Shown piece after piece: positions 10,731 through 25,643 of a stretch of 64,000 bases of DNA. The first letter of the stretch is position 1. Each line of letters opens with the position of its first letter. The notes beneath the pieces are model-generated. The model had not been told where the DNA came from and ran no database searches. It saw only the letters and a program-made list of their open reading frames with translations. Source of the stretch: Melastoma dodecandrum (lineage: Eukaryota > Streptophyta > Magnoliopsida > Myrtales > Melastomataceae); contig JARUPY010000320.1 of the NCBI GenBank assembly GCA_029817715.1, positions 1 to 64,000 on the forward strand, in the 5' to 3' direction. Both the position numbers and the translations under genes were made by a program.

Positions 10731-13700
10731 CCCCAAATGCTTCCCAAACTATTCAAAATTGGAGTTCTACATTTGACATTCGGGTCCCTTTCGTTTGCAC
10801 AATGAGGAACTTGCGCACAACTTACGCAAGGTTGTGCATCCCGCATGCTCCGTACCTTGGTGCTTCCGAAATTGCATTTTCCAAAGCCTAAATGATCCCC
10901 AAATGCTTCCCAAACTATTCAAAATTGGAGTTCTGCATTTGACATTCGGGTCCCTTTCGTTTGCACAAGGAGGAACCCCGCGCACAACTTACGCAAGGTT
11001 GTGCATCCCGCATGCTCCGTACATTGATGCTTCCGAACTTGCATTTTCCAAAGCCTAAATGATCCCCAAATGCTTCCCAAACTATTCAAAATTGGAGTTC
11101 TACATTTGACATTCGGTTCCCTTTCGTTTGCACAATGAGGAACCCCGCGCACAACTTACGCAAGGTTGTGCATCCCGCATGCTCCGTACATTGATGCTTC
11201 CGAACTTGCATTTTCCGAAGCCTAAATGATCTCCAAATGCTTCCCAAACTATTCAAAATTGGAGTTCTACATTTGACATTCGGGTCCCTTTCGTTTGCAC
11301 AAGGAGGAACCCCGCGCACAACTTATGCAAGGTTGTGCATCCCGCATGCTCCGTACCTTGGTGCTTCCGAACTTGCATTTTCCGAAGCCTAAATGATCCC
11401 CAAATGCTTCCCAAACTATTCAAAATTGGAGTTCTACATTTGACATTCGGGTCCCTTTCGTTTGCACAAGGAGGAACCCCGCGCACAACTTACGCAAGGT
11501 TGTGCATCCCGCATGCTCCGTACCTTGGTGCTTCCGAACTTGCATTTTCCGAAGCCTAAATGATCTCCAAATGCTTCCCAAACTATTCAAAATTGGAGTT
11601 CTACATTTGACATTCGGGTCCCTTTCGTTTGCACAAGGAGGAACCCCGCGCACAACTTATGCAAGGTTGTGCATCCCGCATGCTCCGTACCTTGATGCTT
11701 CCGAACTTGCATTTTCCGAAGCCTAAATGATCTCCAAATGCTTCCCAAACTATTCAAAATTGGAGTTCTACATTTGACATTCGGGTCCCTCTCGTTTGCA
11801 CAAGGAGGAACCCCGCGCACAACTTACGCAAGGTTGTGCATCCCGCATGCTCCGTACCTTGGTGCTTCCGAACTTGCATTTTCCGAAGCCTAAATGATCC
11901 CCAAATGCTTCCCAAACTATTCAAAATTGGAGTTCTACATTTGACATTCGGGTCCCTTTCGTTTGCACAACGAGGAACCCCGCGCACAACTTATGCAAGG
12001 TTGTGCATCCCGCATGCTCCGTACCTTGGTGCTTCCGAACTTGCATTTTCCGAAGCCTAAATGATCCCCAAATGCTTCCCAAACTATTCAAAATTGGAGT
12101 TCTACATTTGACATTCGGGTCCCTTTCGTTTGCACAAGGAGGAACCCCGCGCACAACTTACGCAAGGTTGTGCATCCCGCATGCTCCGTACCTTGGTGCT
12201 TCCGAACTTGCATTTTCCGAAGCCTAAATGATCCCCAAATGCTTCCCAAACTATTCAAAATTGGAGTTCTACATTTGACATTCGGGTCCCTTTCGTTTGC
12301 ACAAGGAGGAACCCCGCGCACAACTTACGCAAGGTTGTGCATCCCGCATGCTCCGTACCTTGGTGCTTCCGAACTTGCATTTTCCGAAGCCTAAATGATC
12401 TCCAAATGCTTCCCAAACTATTCAAAATTGGAGTTCTACATTTGACATTCGGGTCCCTTTCGTTTGCACAAGGAGGAACCCCGCGCACAACTTACGCAAG
12501 GTTGTGCATCCCGCATGCTCCGTACCTTGATGCTTCCGAACTTGCATTTTCCGAAGCCTAAATGATCTCCAAATGCTTCCCAAACTATTCAAAATTGGAG
12601 TTCTACATTTGACATTCGGGTCCCTTTCGTTTGCACAAGGAGGAACCCCGCGCACAACTTACGCAAGGTTGTGCATCCCGCATGCTCCGTACCTTGGTGC
12701 TTCCGAACTTGCATTTTCCGAAGCCTAAATGATCCCCAAATGCTTCCCAAACTATTCAAAATTGGAGTTCTACATTTGACATTCGGGTCCCTTTCGTTTG
12801 CATAATGAGGAACCCCGCGCACAACTTACGCAAGGTTGTGCATCCCGCATGCTCCGTACCTTGATGCTTCCGAACTTGCATTTTCCGAAGCCTAAATGAT
12901 CTCCAAATGCTTCCCAAACTATTCAAAATTGGAGTTCTACATTTGACATTCGGGTCCCTTTCGTTTGCACAAGGAGGAACCCCGCGCACAACTTATGCAA
13001 GGTTGTGCATCCCGCATGCTCCGTACCTTGATGCTTCCGAACTTGCATTTTCCGAAGCCTAAATGATCTCCAAATGCTTCCCAAACTATTCAAAATTGGA
13101 GTTCTACATTTGACATTCGGGTCCCTTTCGTTTGCACAAGGAGGAACCCCGCGCACAACTTACGCAAGGTTGTGCATCCCGCATGCTCCGTACCTTGGTG
13201 CTTCCGAACTTGCATTTTCCGAAGCCTAAATGATCCCCAAATGCTTCCCAAACTATTCAAAATTGGAGTTCTACATTTGACATTCGGGTCCCTTTCGTTT
13301 GCACAAGGAGGAACCCCGCGCACAACTTACGCAAGGTTGTGCATCCCGCATGCTCCGTACCTTGGTGCTTCCGAACTTGCATTTTCCGAAGCCTAAATGA
13401 TCCCCAAATGCTTCCCAAACTATTCAAAATTGGAGTTCTACATTTGACATTCGGGTCCCTTTCGTTTGCACAAGGAGGAACCCCGCGCACAACTTACGCA
13501 AGGTTGTGCATCCCGCATGCTCCGTACCTTGGTGCTTCCGAACTTGCATTTTCCGAAGCCTAAATGATCCCCAAATGCTTCCCAAACTATTCAAAATTGG
13601 AGTTCTACATTTGACATTCGGGTCCCTTTCGTTTGCACAAGGAGGAACCCCGCGCACAACTTACGCAAGGTTGTGCATCCCGCATGCTCCGTACCTTGGT

Positions 13701-16700
13701 GCTTCCGAACTTGCATTTTCCGAAGCCTAAATGATCTCCAAATGCTTCCCAAACTATTCAAAATTGGAGTTCTACATTTGACATTCGGGTCCCTTTCGTT
13801 TGCACAAGGAGGAACCCCGCGCACAACTTACGCAAGGTTGTGCATCCCGCATGCTCCGTACCTTGATGCTTCCGAACTTGCATTTTCCGAAGCCTAAATG
13901 ATCTCCAAATGCTTCCCAAACTATTCAAAATTGGAGTTCTACATTTGACATTCGGGTCCCTTTCGTTTGCACAAGGAGGAACCCCGCGCACAACTTACGC
14001 AAGGTTGTGCATCCCGCATGCTCCGTACCTTGGTGCTTCCGAACTTGCATTTTCCGAAGCCTAAATGATCCCCAAATGCTTCCCAAACTATTCAAAATTG
14101 GAGTTCTACATTTGACATTCGGGTCCCTTTCGTTTGCACAAGGAGGAACCCCGCGCACAACTTACGCAAGGTTGTGCATCCCGCATGCTCCGTACCTTGG
14201 TGCTTCCGAACTTGCATTTTCCGAAGCCTAAATGATCCCCAAATGCTTCCCAAACTATTCAAAATTGGAGTTCTACATTTGACATTCGGGTCCCTTTCGT
14301 TTGCACAATGAGGAACCCCGCGCACAACTTACGCAAGGTTGTGCATCCCGCATGCTCCGTACCTTGGTGCTTCCGAACTTGCATTTTCCGAAGCCTAAAT
14401 GATCCCCAAATGCTTCCCAAACTATTCAAAATTGGAGTTCTACATTTGACATTCGGGTCCCTTTCGGTTGCACAATGAGGAACCCCGCGCACAACTTACG
14501 CAAGGTTGTGCATCCCGCATGCTCCGTACCTTGGTGCTTCCGAACTTGCATTTTCCGAAGCCTAAATGATCTCCAAATGCTTCCCAAACTATTCAAAATT
14601 GGAGTTCTACATTTGACATTCGGGTCCCTTTCGTTTGCACAATGAGGAACCCCGCGCACAACTTACGCAAGGTTGTGCATCCCGCATGCTCCGTACCTTG
14701 ATGCTTCCGAACTTGCATTTTCCGAAGCCTAAATGATCCCCAAATGCTTCCCAAACTATTCAAAATTGGAGTTCTACATTTGACATTCGGGTCCCTTTCG
14801 TTTGCACAATGAGGAACCCCGCGCACAACTTACGCAAGGTTGTGCATCCCGCATGCTCCGTACCTTGGTGCTTCCGAACTTGCATTTTCCGAAGCCTAAA
14901 TGATCCCCAAATGCTTCCCAAACTATTCAAAATTGGAGTTCTACATTTGACATTCGGGTCCCTTTCGTTTGCACAAGGAGGAACCCCGCGCACAACTTAC
15001 GCAAGGTTGTGCATCCCGCATGCTCCGTACCTTGGTGCTTCCGAACTTGCATTTTCCGAAGCCTAAATGATCTCCAAATGCTTCCCAAACTATTCAAAAT
15101 TGGAGTTCTACATTTGACATTCGGGTCCCTTTCGTTTGCACAATGAGGAACCCCGCGCACAACTTACGCAAGGTTGTGCATCCCGCATGCTCCGTACCTT
15201 GATGCTTCCGAACTTGCATTTTCCGAAGCCTAAATGATCTCCAAATGCTTCCCAAACTATTCAAAATTGGAGTTCTACATTTGACATTCGGGTCCCTTTC
15301 GTTTGCACAAGGAGGAACCCCGCGCACAACTTACGCAAGGTTGTGCATCCCGCATGCTCCGTACCTTGGTGCTTCCGAACTTGCATTTTCCGAAGCCTAA
15401 ATGATCCCCAAATGCTTCCCAAACTATTCAAAATTGGAGTTCTACATTTGACATTCGGGTCCCTTTCGTTTGCACAAGGAGGAACCCCGCGCACAACTTA
15501 CGCAAGGTTGTGCATCCCGCATGCTCCGTACCTTGGTGCTTCCGAACTTGCATTTTCCGAAGCCTAAATGATCTCCAAATGCTTCCCAAACTATTCAAAA
15601 TTGGAGTTCTACATTTGACATTCGGGTCCCTTTCGTTTGCACAAGGAGGAACCTCGCGCACAACTTACGCAAGGTTGTGCATCCCGCATGCTCCGTACCT
15701 TGATGCTTCCGAACTTGCATTTTCCGAAGCCTAAATGATCTCCAAATGCTTCCCAAACTATTCAAAATTGGAGTTCTACATTTGACATTCGGGTCCCTTT
15801 CGTTTGCACAAGGAGGAACCCCGCGCACAACTTACGCAAGGTTGTGCATCCCGCATGCTCCGTACCTTGGTGCTTCCGAACTTGCATTTTCCGAAGCCTA
15901 AATGATCCCCAAATGCTTCCCAAACTATTCAAAATTGGAGTTCTACATTTGACATTCGGGTCCCTTTCGTTTGCACAAGGAGGAACCCCGCGCACAACTT
16001 ACGCAAGGTTGTGCATCCCGCATGCTCCGTACCTTGGTGCTTCCGAACTTGCATTTTCCGAAGCCTAAATGATCCCCAAATGCTTCCCAAACTATTCAAA
16101 ATTGGAGTTCTACATTTGACATTCGGGTCCCTTTCGTTTGCACAATGAGGAACCCCGCGCACAACTTACGCAAGGTTGTGCATCCCGCATGCTCCGTACC
16201 TTGATGCTTCCGAACTTGCATTTTCCGAAGCCTAAATGATCCCCAAATGCTTCCCAAACTATTCAAAATTGGAGTTCTACATTTGACATTCGGGTCCCTT
16301 TCTTTTGCACAATGAGGAACCCCGCGCACAACTTACGCAAGGTTGTGCATCCCGCATGCTCCGTACCTTGGTGCTTCCGAACTTGCATTTTCCGAAGCCT
16401 AAATGATCCCCAAATGCTTCCCAAACTATTCAAAATTGGAGTTCTACATTTGACATTCGGGTCCCTTTCGTTTGCACAAGGAGGAACCCCGCGCACAACT
16501 TACGCAAGGTTGTGCATCCCGCATGCTCCGTACCTTGGTGCTTCCGAACTTGCATTTTCCGAAGCCTAAATGATCCCCAAATGCTTCCCAAACTATTCAA
16601 AATTGGAGTCCTACATTTGACATTCGGGTCCCTTTCGTTTGCACAATGAGGAACCCCGCGCACAACTTACGCAAGGTTGTGCATCCCGCATGCTCCGTAC

Positions 16701-19700
16701 CTTGGTGCTTCCGAACTTGCATTTTCCGAAGCCTAAATGATCCCCAAATGCTTCCCAAACTATTCAAAATTGGAGTTCTACATTTGACATTCGGGTCCCT
16801 TTCGTTTGCACAATGAGGAACCCCGCGCACAACTTACGCAAGGTTGTGCATCCCGCATGCTCCGTACCTTGGTGCTTCCGAACTTGCATTTTCCGAAGCC
16901 TAAATGATCTCCAAATGCTTCCCAAACTATTCAAAATTGGAGTTCTACATTTGACATTCGGGTCCCTTTCGTTTGCACAATGAGGAACCCCGCGCACAAC
17001 TTACGCAAGGTTGTGCATCCCGCATGCTCCGTACCTTGATGCTTCCGAACTTGCATTTTCCGAAGCCTAAATGATCCCCAAATGCTTCCCAAACTATTCA
17101 AAATTGGAGTTCTACATTTGACATTCGGGTCCCTTTCGTTTGCACAATGAGGAACCACGCGCACAACTTACGCAAGGTTGTGCATCCCGCATGCTCCGTA
17201 CCTTGGTGCTTCCGAACTTGCATTTTCCGAAGCCTAAATGATCCCCAAATGCTTCCCAAACTATTCAAAATTGGAGTTCTACATTTGACATTCGGGTCCC
17301 TTTCGTTTGCACAATGAGGAACCCCGCGCACAACTTACGCAAGGTTGTGCATCCCGCATGCTCCGTACCTTGGTGCTTCCGAACTTGCATTTTCCGAAGC
17401 CTAAATGATCTCCAAATGCTTCCCAAACTATTCAAAATTGGAGTTCTACATTTGACATTCGGGTCCCTTTCGTTTGCACAATGAGGAACCCCGCGCACAA
17501 CTTACGCAAGGTTGTGCATCCCGCATGCTCCGTACCTTGGTGCTTCCGAACTTGCATTTTCCGAAGCCTAAATGATCCCCAAATGCTTCCCAAACTATTC
17601 AAAATTGGAGTTCTACATTTGACATTCGGGTCCCTTTCGTTTGCACAAGGAGGAACCCCGCGCACAACTTACGCAAGGTTGTGCATCCCGCATGCTCCGT
17701 ACCTTGGTGCTTCCGAACTTGCATTTTTCGAAGCCTAAATGATCTCCAAATGCTTCCCAAACTATTCAAAATTGGAGTTCTACATTTGACATTCGGGTCC
17801 CTTTCGTTTGCACAAGGAGGAACCCCGCGCACAACTTACGCAAGGTTGTGCATCCCGCATGCTCCGTACCTTGATGCTTCCGAACTTGCATTTTCCGAAG
17901 CCTAAATGATCTCCAAATGCTTCCCAAACTATTCAAAATTGGAGTTCTACATTTGACATTCGGGTCCCTTTCGTTTGCACAAGGAGGAACCCCGCGCACA
18001 ACTTACGCAAGGTTGTGCATCCCGCATGCTCCGTACCTTGGTGCTTCCGAACTTGCATTTTCCGAAGCCTAAATGATCCCCAAATGCTTCCCAAACTATT
18101 CAAAATTGGAGTTCTACATTTGACATTCGGGTCCCTTTCGTTTGCACAATGAGGAACCCCGCGCACAACTTACGCAAGGTTGTGCATCCCGCATGCTCCG
18201 TACCTTGATGCTTCCGAACTTGCATTTTCCGAAGCCTAAATGATCTCCAAATGCTTCCCAAACTATTCAAAATTGGAGTTCTACATTTGACATTCGGGTC
18301 CCTTTCGTTTGCACAAGGAGGAACCCCGCGCACAACTTACGCAAGGTTGTGCATCCCGCATGCTCCGTACCTTGGTGCTTCCGAACTTGCATTTTCCGAA
18401 GCCTAAATGATCCCCAAATGCTTCCCAAACTATTCAAAATTGGAGTTCTACATTTGACATTCGGGTCCCTTTCGTTTGCACAAGGAGGAACCCCGCGCAC
18501 AACTTACGCAAGGTTGTGCATCCCGCATGCTCCGTACCTTGGTGCTTCCGAACTTGCATTTTCCGAAGCCTAAATGATCTCCAAATGCTTCCCAAACTAT
18601 TCAAAATTGGAGTTCTACATTTGACATTCGGGTCCCTTTCGTTTGCACAAGGAGGAACCTCGCGCACAACTTACGCAAGGTTGTGCATCCCGCATGCTCC
18701 GTACCTTGATGCTTCCGAACTTGCATTTTCCGAAGCCTAAATGATCTCCAAATGCTTCCCAAACTATTCAAAATTGGAGTTCTACATTTGACATTCGGGT
18801 CCCTTTCGTTTGCACAAGGAGGAACCCCGCGCACAACTTACGCAAGGTTGTGCATCCCGCATGCTCCGTACCTTGGTGCTTCCGAACTTGCATTTTCCGA
18901 AGCCTAAATGATCCCCAAATGCTTCCCAAACTATTCAAAATTGGAGTTCTACATTTGACATTCGGGTCCCTTTCGTTTGCATAATGAGGAACCCCGCGCA
19001 CAACTTACGCAAGGTTGTGCATCCCGCATGCTCCGTACCTTGGTGCTTCCGAACTTGCATTTTCCGAAGCCTAAATGATCCCCAAATGCTTCCCAAACTA
19101 TTCAAAATTGGAGTTCTACATTTGACATTCGGGTCCCTTTCGTTTGCATAATGAGGAACCCCGCGCACAACTTACGCAAGGTTGTGCATCCCGCATGCTC
19201 CGTACCTTGATGCTTCCGAACTTGCATTTTCCGAAGCCTAAATGATCCCCAAATGCTTCCCAAACTATTCAAAATTGGAGTTCTACATTTGACATTCGGG
19301 TCCCTTTCGTTTGCACAATGAGGAACCCCGCGCACAACTTACGCAAGGTTGTGCATCCCGCATGCTCCGTACCTTGGTGCTTCCGAACTTGCATTTTCCG
19401 AAGCCTAAATGATCCCCAAATGCTTCCCAAACTATTCAAAATTGGAGTTCTACATTTGACATTCGGGTCCCTTTCGTTTGCACAAGGAGGAACCCCGCGC
19501 ACAACTTACGCAAGGTTGTGCATCCCGCATGCTCCGTACCTTGATGCTTCCGAACTTGCATTTTCCGAAGCCTAAATGATCTCCAAATGCTTCCCAAACT
19601 ATTCAAAATTGGAGTTCTACATTTGACATTCGGGTCCCTTTCGTTTGCACAATGAGGAACCCCGCGCACAACTTACGCAAGGTTGTGCATCCCGCATGCT

Positions 19701-22700
19701 CCGTACCTTGATGCTTCCGAACTTGCATTTTCCGAAGCCTAAATGATCCCCAAATGCTTCCCAAACTATTCAAAATTGGAGTTCTACATTTGACATTCGG
19801 GTCCCTTTCGTTTGCACAATGAGGAACCCCGCGCACAACTTACGCAAGGTTGTGCATCCCGCATGCTCCGTACCTTGGTGCTTCCGAACTTGCATTTTCC
19901 GAAGCCTAAATGATCCCCAAATGCTTCCCAAACTATTCAAAATTGGAGTTCTACATTTGACATTCGGGTCCCTTTCGTTTGCACAATGAGGAACCCCGCG
20001 CACAACTTACGCAAGGTTGTGCATCCCGCATGCTCCGTACCTTGGTGCTTCCGAACTTGCATTTTCCGAAGCCTAAATGATCTCCAAATGCTTCCCAAAC
20101 TATTCAAAATTGGAGTTCTACATTTGACATTCGGGTCCCTTTCGTTTGCACAAGGAGGAACCCCGCGCACAACTTACGCAAGGTTGTGCATCCCGCATGC
20201 TCCGTACCTTGGTGCTTCCGAACTTGCATTTTCCGAAGCCTAAATGATCCCCAAATGCTTCCCAAACTATTCAAAATTGGAGTTCTACATTTGACATTCG
20301 GGTCCCTTTCGTTTGCACAAGGAGGAACCCCGCGCACAACTTACGCAAGGTTGTGCATCCCGCATGCTCCGTACCTTGGTGCTTCCGAACTTGCATTTTT
20401 CGAAGCCTAAATGATCCCCAAATGCTTCCCAAACTATTCAAAATTGGAGTTCTACATTTGACATTCGGGTCCCTTTCGTTTGCACAAGGAGGAACCCCGC
20501 GCACAACTTACGCAAGGTTGTGCATCCCGCATGCTCCGTACCTTGGTGCTTCCGAACTTGCATTTTCCGAAGCCTAAATGATCTCCAAATGCTTCCCAAA
20601 CTATTCAAAATTGGAGTTCTACATTTGACATTCGGGTCCCTTTCGTTTGCACAATGAGGAACCCCGCGCACAACTTACGCAAGGTTGTGCATCCCGCATG
20701 CTCCGTACCTTGGTGCTTCCGAACTTGCATTTTCCGAAGCCTAAATGATCCCCAAATGCTTCCCAAACTATTCAAAATTGGAGTTCTACATTTGACGTTC
20801 GGGTCCCTTTCGTTTGCACAATGAGGAACCCCGCGCACAACTTACGCAAGGTTGTGCATCCCGCATGCTCCGTACCTTGATGCTTCCGAACTTGCATTTT
20901 CCGAAGCCTAAATGATCTCCAAATGCTTCCCAAACTATTCAAAATTGGAGTTCTACATTTGACATTCGGGTCCCTTTCGTTTGCACAAGGAGGAACCCCG
21001 CGCACAACTTACGCAAGGTTGTGCATCCCGCATGCTCCGTACCTTGGTGCTTCCGAACTTGCATTTTCCGAAGCCTAAATGATCCCCAAATGCTTCCCAA
21101 ACTATTCAAAATTGGAGTTCTACATTTGACATTCGGGTCCTTTTCGTTTGCACAATGAGGAACCCCGCGCACAACTTACGCAAGGTTGTGCATCCCGCAT
21201 GCTCCGTACCTTGGTGCTTCCGAACTTGCATTTTCCGAAGCCTAAATGATCCCCAAATGCTTCCCAAACTATTCAAAATTGGAGTTCTACATTTGACGTT
21301 CGGGTCCCTTTCGTTTGCACAATGAGGAACCCCGCGCACAACTTACGCAAGGTTGTGCATCCCGCATGCTCCGTACCTTGATGCTTCCGAACTTGCATTT
21401 TCCGAAGCCTAAATGATCCCCAAATGCTTCCCAAACTATTCAAAATTGGAGTTCTACATTTGACGTTCGGGTCCCTTTCGTTTGCACAATGAGGAACCCC
21501 GCGCACAACTTACGCAAGGTTGTGCATCCCGCATGCTCCGTACCTTGGTGCTTCCGAACTTGCATTTTCCGAAGCCTAAATGATCCCCAAATGCTTCCCA
21601 AACTATTCAAAATTGGAGTTCTACATTTGACGTTCGGGTCCCTTTCGTTTGCACAATGAGGAACCCCGCGCACAACTTACGCAAGGTTGTGCATCCCGCA
21701 TGCTCCGTACCTTGATGCTTCCGAACTTGCATTTTCCGAAGCCTAAATGATCTCCAAATGCTTCCCAAACTATTCAAAATTGGTGTTCTACATTTGACAT
21801 TCGGGTCCCTTTCGTTTGCACAAGGAGGAACCCCGCGCACAACTTACGCAAGGTTGTGCATCCCGCATGCTCCGTACCTTGGTGCTTCCGAACTTGCATT
21901 TTCCGAAGCCTAAATGATCCCCAAATGCTTCCCAAACTATTCAAAATTGGAGTTCTACATTTGACATTCGGGTCCCTTTCGTTTGCACAATGAGGAACCC
22001 CGCGCACAACTTACGCAAGGTTGTGCATCCCGCATGCTCCGTACCTTGGTGCTTCCGAAATTGCATTTTCCGAAGCCTAAATGATCCCCAAATGCTTCCC
22101 AAACTATTCAAAATTGGAGTTCTACATTTGACATTCGGGTCCCTTTCGTTTGCACAATGAGGAACCCCGCGCACAACTTACGCAAGGTTGTGCATCCCGC
22201 ATGCTCCGTACATTGGTGCTTCCGAACTTGCATTTTCCAATGCCTAAATGATCTCGAAATGCTTCCCAAACTATTCAAAATTGGAGTTCTACATTTGACA
22301 TTCGGGTCCCTTTCGTTTGCACAATGAGGAACCCCGCGCACAACTTACGCAAGGTTGTGCATCCCGCATGCTCCGTACCTTGGTGCTTCCGAACTTGCAT
22401 TTTCCGAAGCCTAAATGATCCCCAAATGCTTCCCAAACTATTCAAAATTGGAGTTCTACATTTGACATTCGGGTCCCTTTCGTTTGCACAATGAGGAACC
22501 CCGCGCACAACTTACGCAAGGTTGTGCATCCCGCATGCTCCGTACCTTGGTGCTTCCGAACTTGCATTTTCCGAAGCCTAAATGATCCCCAAATGCTTCC
22601 CAAACTATTCAAAATTGGAGTTCTACATTTGACATTCGGGTCCCTTTCGTTTGCACAAGGAGGAACCCCGCGCACAACTTACGCAAGGTTGTGCATCCCG

Positions 22701-25643
22701 CATGCTCCGTACCTTGATGCTTCCGAACTTGCATTTTCCGAAGCCTAAATGATCTCCAAATGCTTCCCAAACTATTCAAAATTGGAGTTCTACATTTGAC
22801 ATTCGGGTCCCTTTCGTTTGCACAAGGAGGAACCCCGCGCACAACTTACGCAAGGTTGTGCATCCCGCATGCTCCGTACCTTGGTGCTTCCGAACTTGCA
22901 TTTTCCGAAGCCTAAATGATCCCCAAATGCTTCCCAAAATATTCAAAATTGGAGTTCTACATTTGACATTCGGGTCCCTTTCGTTTGCACAATGAGGAAC
23001 CCCGCGCACAACTTACGCAAGGTTGTGCATCCCGCATGCTCCGTACCTTGATGCTTCCGAACTTGCATTTTCCGAAGCCTAAATGATCTCCAAATGCTTC
23101 CCAAACTATTCAAAATTGGAGTTCTACATTTGACATTCGGGTCCCTTTCGTTTGCACAAGGAGGAACCCCGCGCACAACTTACGCAAGGTTGTGCATCCC
23201 GCATGCTCCGTACCTTGGTGCTTCCGAACTTGCATTTTCCGAAGCCTAAATGATCCCCAAATGCTTCCCAAACTATTCAAAATTGGAGTTCTACATTTGA
23301 CATTCGGGTCCCTTTCGTTTGCACAAGGAGGAACCCCGCGCACAACTTACGCAAGGTTGTGCATCCCGCATGCTCCGTACATTGATGCTTCCGAACTTGC
23401 ATTTTCCGAAGCCTAAATGATCTCCAAATGCTTCCCAAACTATTCAAAATTGGAGTTCTACATTTGACATTCGGGTCCCTTTCGTTTGCACAAGGAGGAA
23501 CCCCGCGCACAACTTACGCAAGGTTGTGCATCCCGCATGCTCCGTACCTTGGTGCTTCCGAACTTGCATTTTCCGAAGCCTAAATGATCCCCAAATGCTT
23601 CCCAAACTATTCAAAATTGGAGTTCTACATTTGACGTTCGGGTCCCTTTCGTTTGCACAATGAGGAACCCCGCGCACAACTTACGCAAGGTTGTGCATCC
23701 CGCATGCTCCGTACCTTGATGCTTCCGAACTTGCATTTTCCGAAGCCTAAATGATCTCCAAATGCTTCCCAAACTATTCAAAATTGGAGTTCTACATTTG
23801 ACATTCGGGTCCCTTTCGTTTGCACAATGAGGAACCCCGCGCACAACTTACGCAAGGTTGTGCATCCCGCATGCTCCGTACCTTGGTGCTTCCGAACTTG
23901 CATTTTCCGAAGCCTAAATGATCCCCAAATGCTTCCCAAACTATTCAAAATTGGAGTTCTACATTTGACATTCGGGTCCCTTTCGTTTGCACAATGAGGA
24001 ACCCCGCGCACAACTTACGCAAGGTTGTGCATCCCGCATGCTCCGTACCTTGATGCTTCCGAACTTGCATTTTCCGAAGCCTAAATGATCTCCAAATGCT
24101 TCCCAAACTATTCAAAATTGGAGTTCTACATTTGACATTCGGGTCCCTTTCGTTTGCACAAGGAGGAACCCCGCGCACAACTTACGCAAGGTTGTGCATC
24201 CCGCATGCTCCGTACCTTGGTGCTTCCGAACTTGCATTTTCCGAAGCCTAAATGATCCCCAAATGCTTCCCAAACTATTCAAAATTGGAGTTCTACATTT
24301 GACATTCGGGTCCCTTTCGTTTGCACAAGGAGGAACCCCGCGCACAACTTACGCAAGGTTGTGCATCCCGCATGCTCCGTACATTGATGCTTCCGAACTT
24401 GCATTTTCCGAAGCCTAAATGATCTCCAAATGCTTCCCAAACTATTCAAAATTGGAGTTCTACATTTGACATTCGGGTCCCTTTCGTTTGCACAAGGAGG
24501 AACCCCGCGCACAACTTACGCAAGGTTGTGCATCCCGCATGCTCCGTACCTTGGTGCTTCCGAACTTGCATTTTCCGAAGCCTAAATGATCCCCAAATGC
24601 TTCCCAAACTATTCAAAATTGGAGTTCTACATTTGACATTCGGGTCCCTTTCGTTTGCACAATGAGGAACCCCGCGCACAACTTACGCAAGGTTGTGCAT
24701 CCCGCATGCTCCGTACATTGATGCTTCCGAACTTGCATTTTCCGAAGCCTAAATGATCTCCAAATGCTTCCCAAACTATTCAAAATTGGAGTTCTACATT
24801 TGACATTCGGGTCCCTTTCGTTTGCACAAGGAGGAACCCCGCGCACAACTTACGCAAGGTTGTGCATCCCGCATGCTCCGTACCTTGGTGCTTCCGAACT
24901 TGCATTTTCCGAAGCCTAAATGATCCCCAAATGCTTCCCAAACTATTCAAAATTGGAGTTCTACATTTGACATTCGGGTCCCTTTCGTTTGCACAATGAG
25001 GAACCCCGCGCACAACTTACGCAAGGTTGTGCATCCCGCATGCTCCGTACCTTGGTGCTTCCGAACTTGCATTTTCCGAAGCCTAAATGATCTCCAAATG
25101 CTTCCCAAACTATTCAAAATTGGAGTTCTACATTTGACATTCGGGTCCCTTTCGTTTGCACAATGAGGAACCCCGCGCACAACTTACGCAAGGTTGTGCA
25201 TCCCGCATGCTCCGTACCTTGGTGCTTCCGAACTTGCATTTTCCGAAGCCTAAATGATCCCCAAATGCTTCCCAAACTATTCAAAATTGGAGTTCTACAT
25301 TTGACATTCGGGTCCCTTTCGTTTGCACAATGAGGAACCCCGCGCACAACTTACGCAAGGTTGTGCATCCCGCATGCTCCGTACCTTGGTGCTTCCGAAC
25401 TTGCATTTTTCGAAGCCTAAATGATCTCCAAATGCTTCCCAAACTATTCAAAATTGGAGTTCTACATTTGACATTCGGGTCCCTTTCGTTTGCACAATGA
25501 GGAACCCCGCGCACAACTTACGCAAGGTTGTGCATCCCGCATGCTCCGTACCTTGGTGCTTCCGAACTTGCATTTTCCGAAGCCTAAATGATCTCCAAAT
25601 GCTTCCCAAACTATTCAAAATTGGAGTTCTACATTTGACATTC

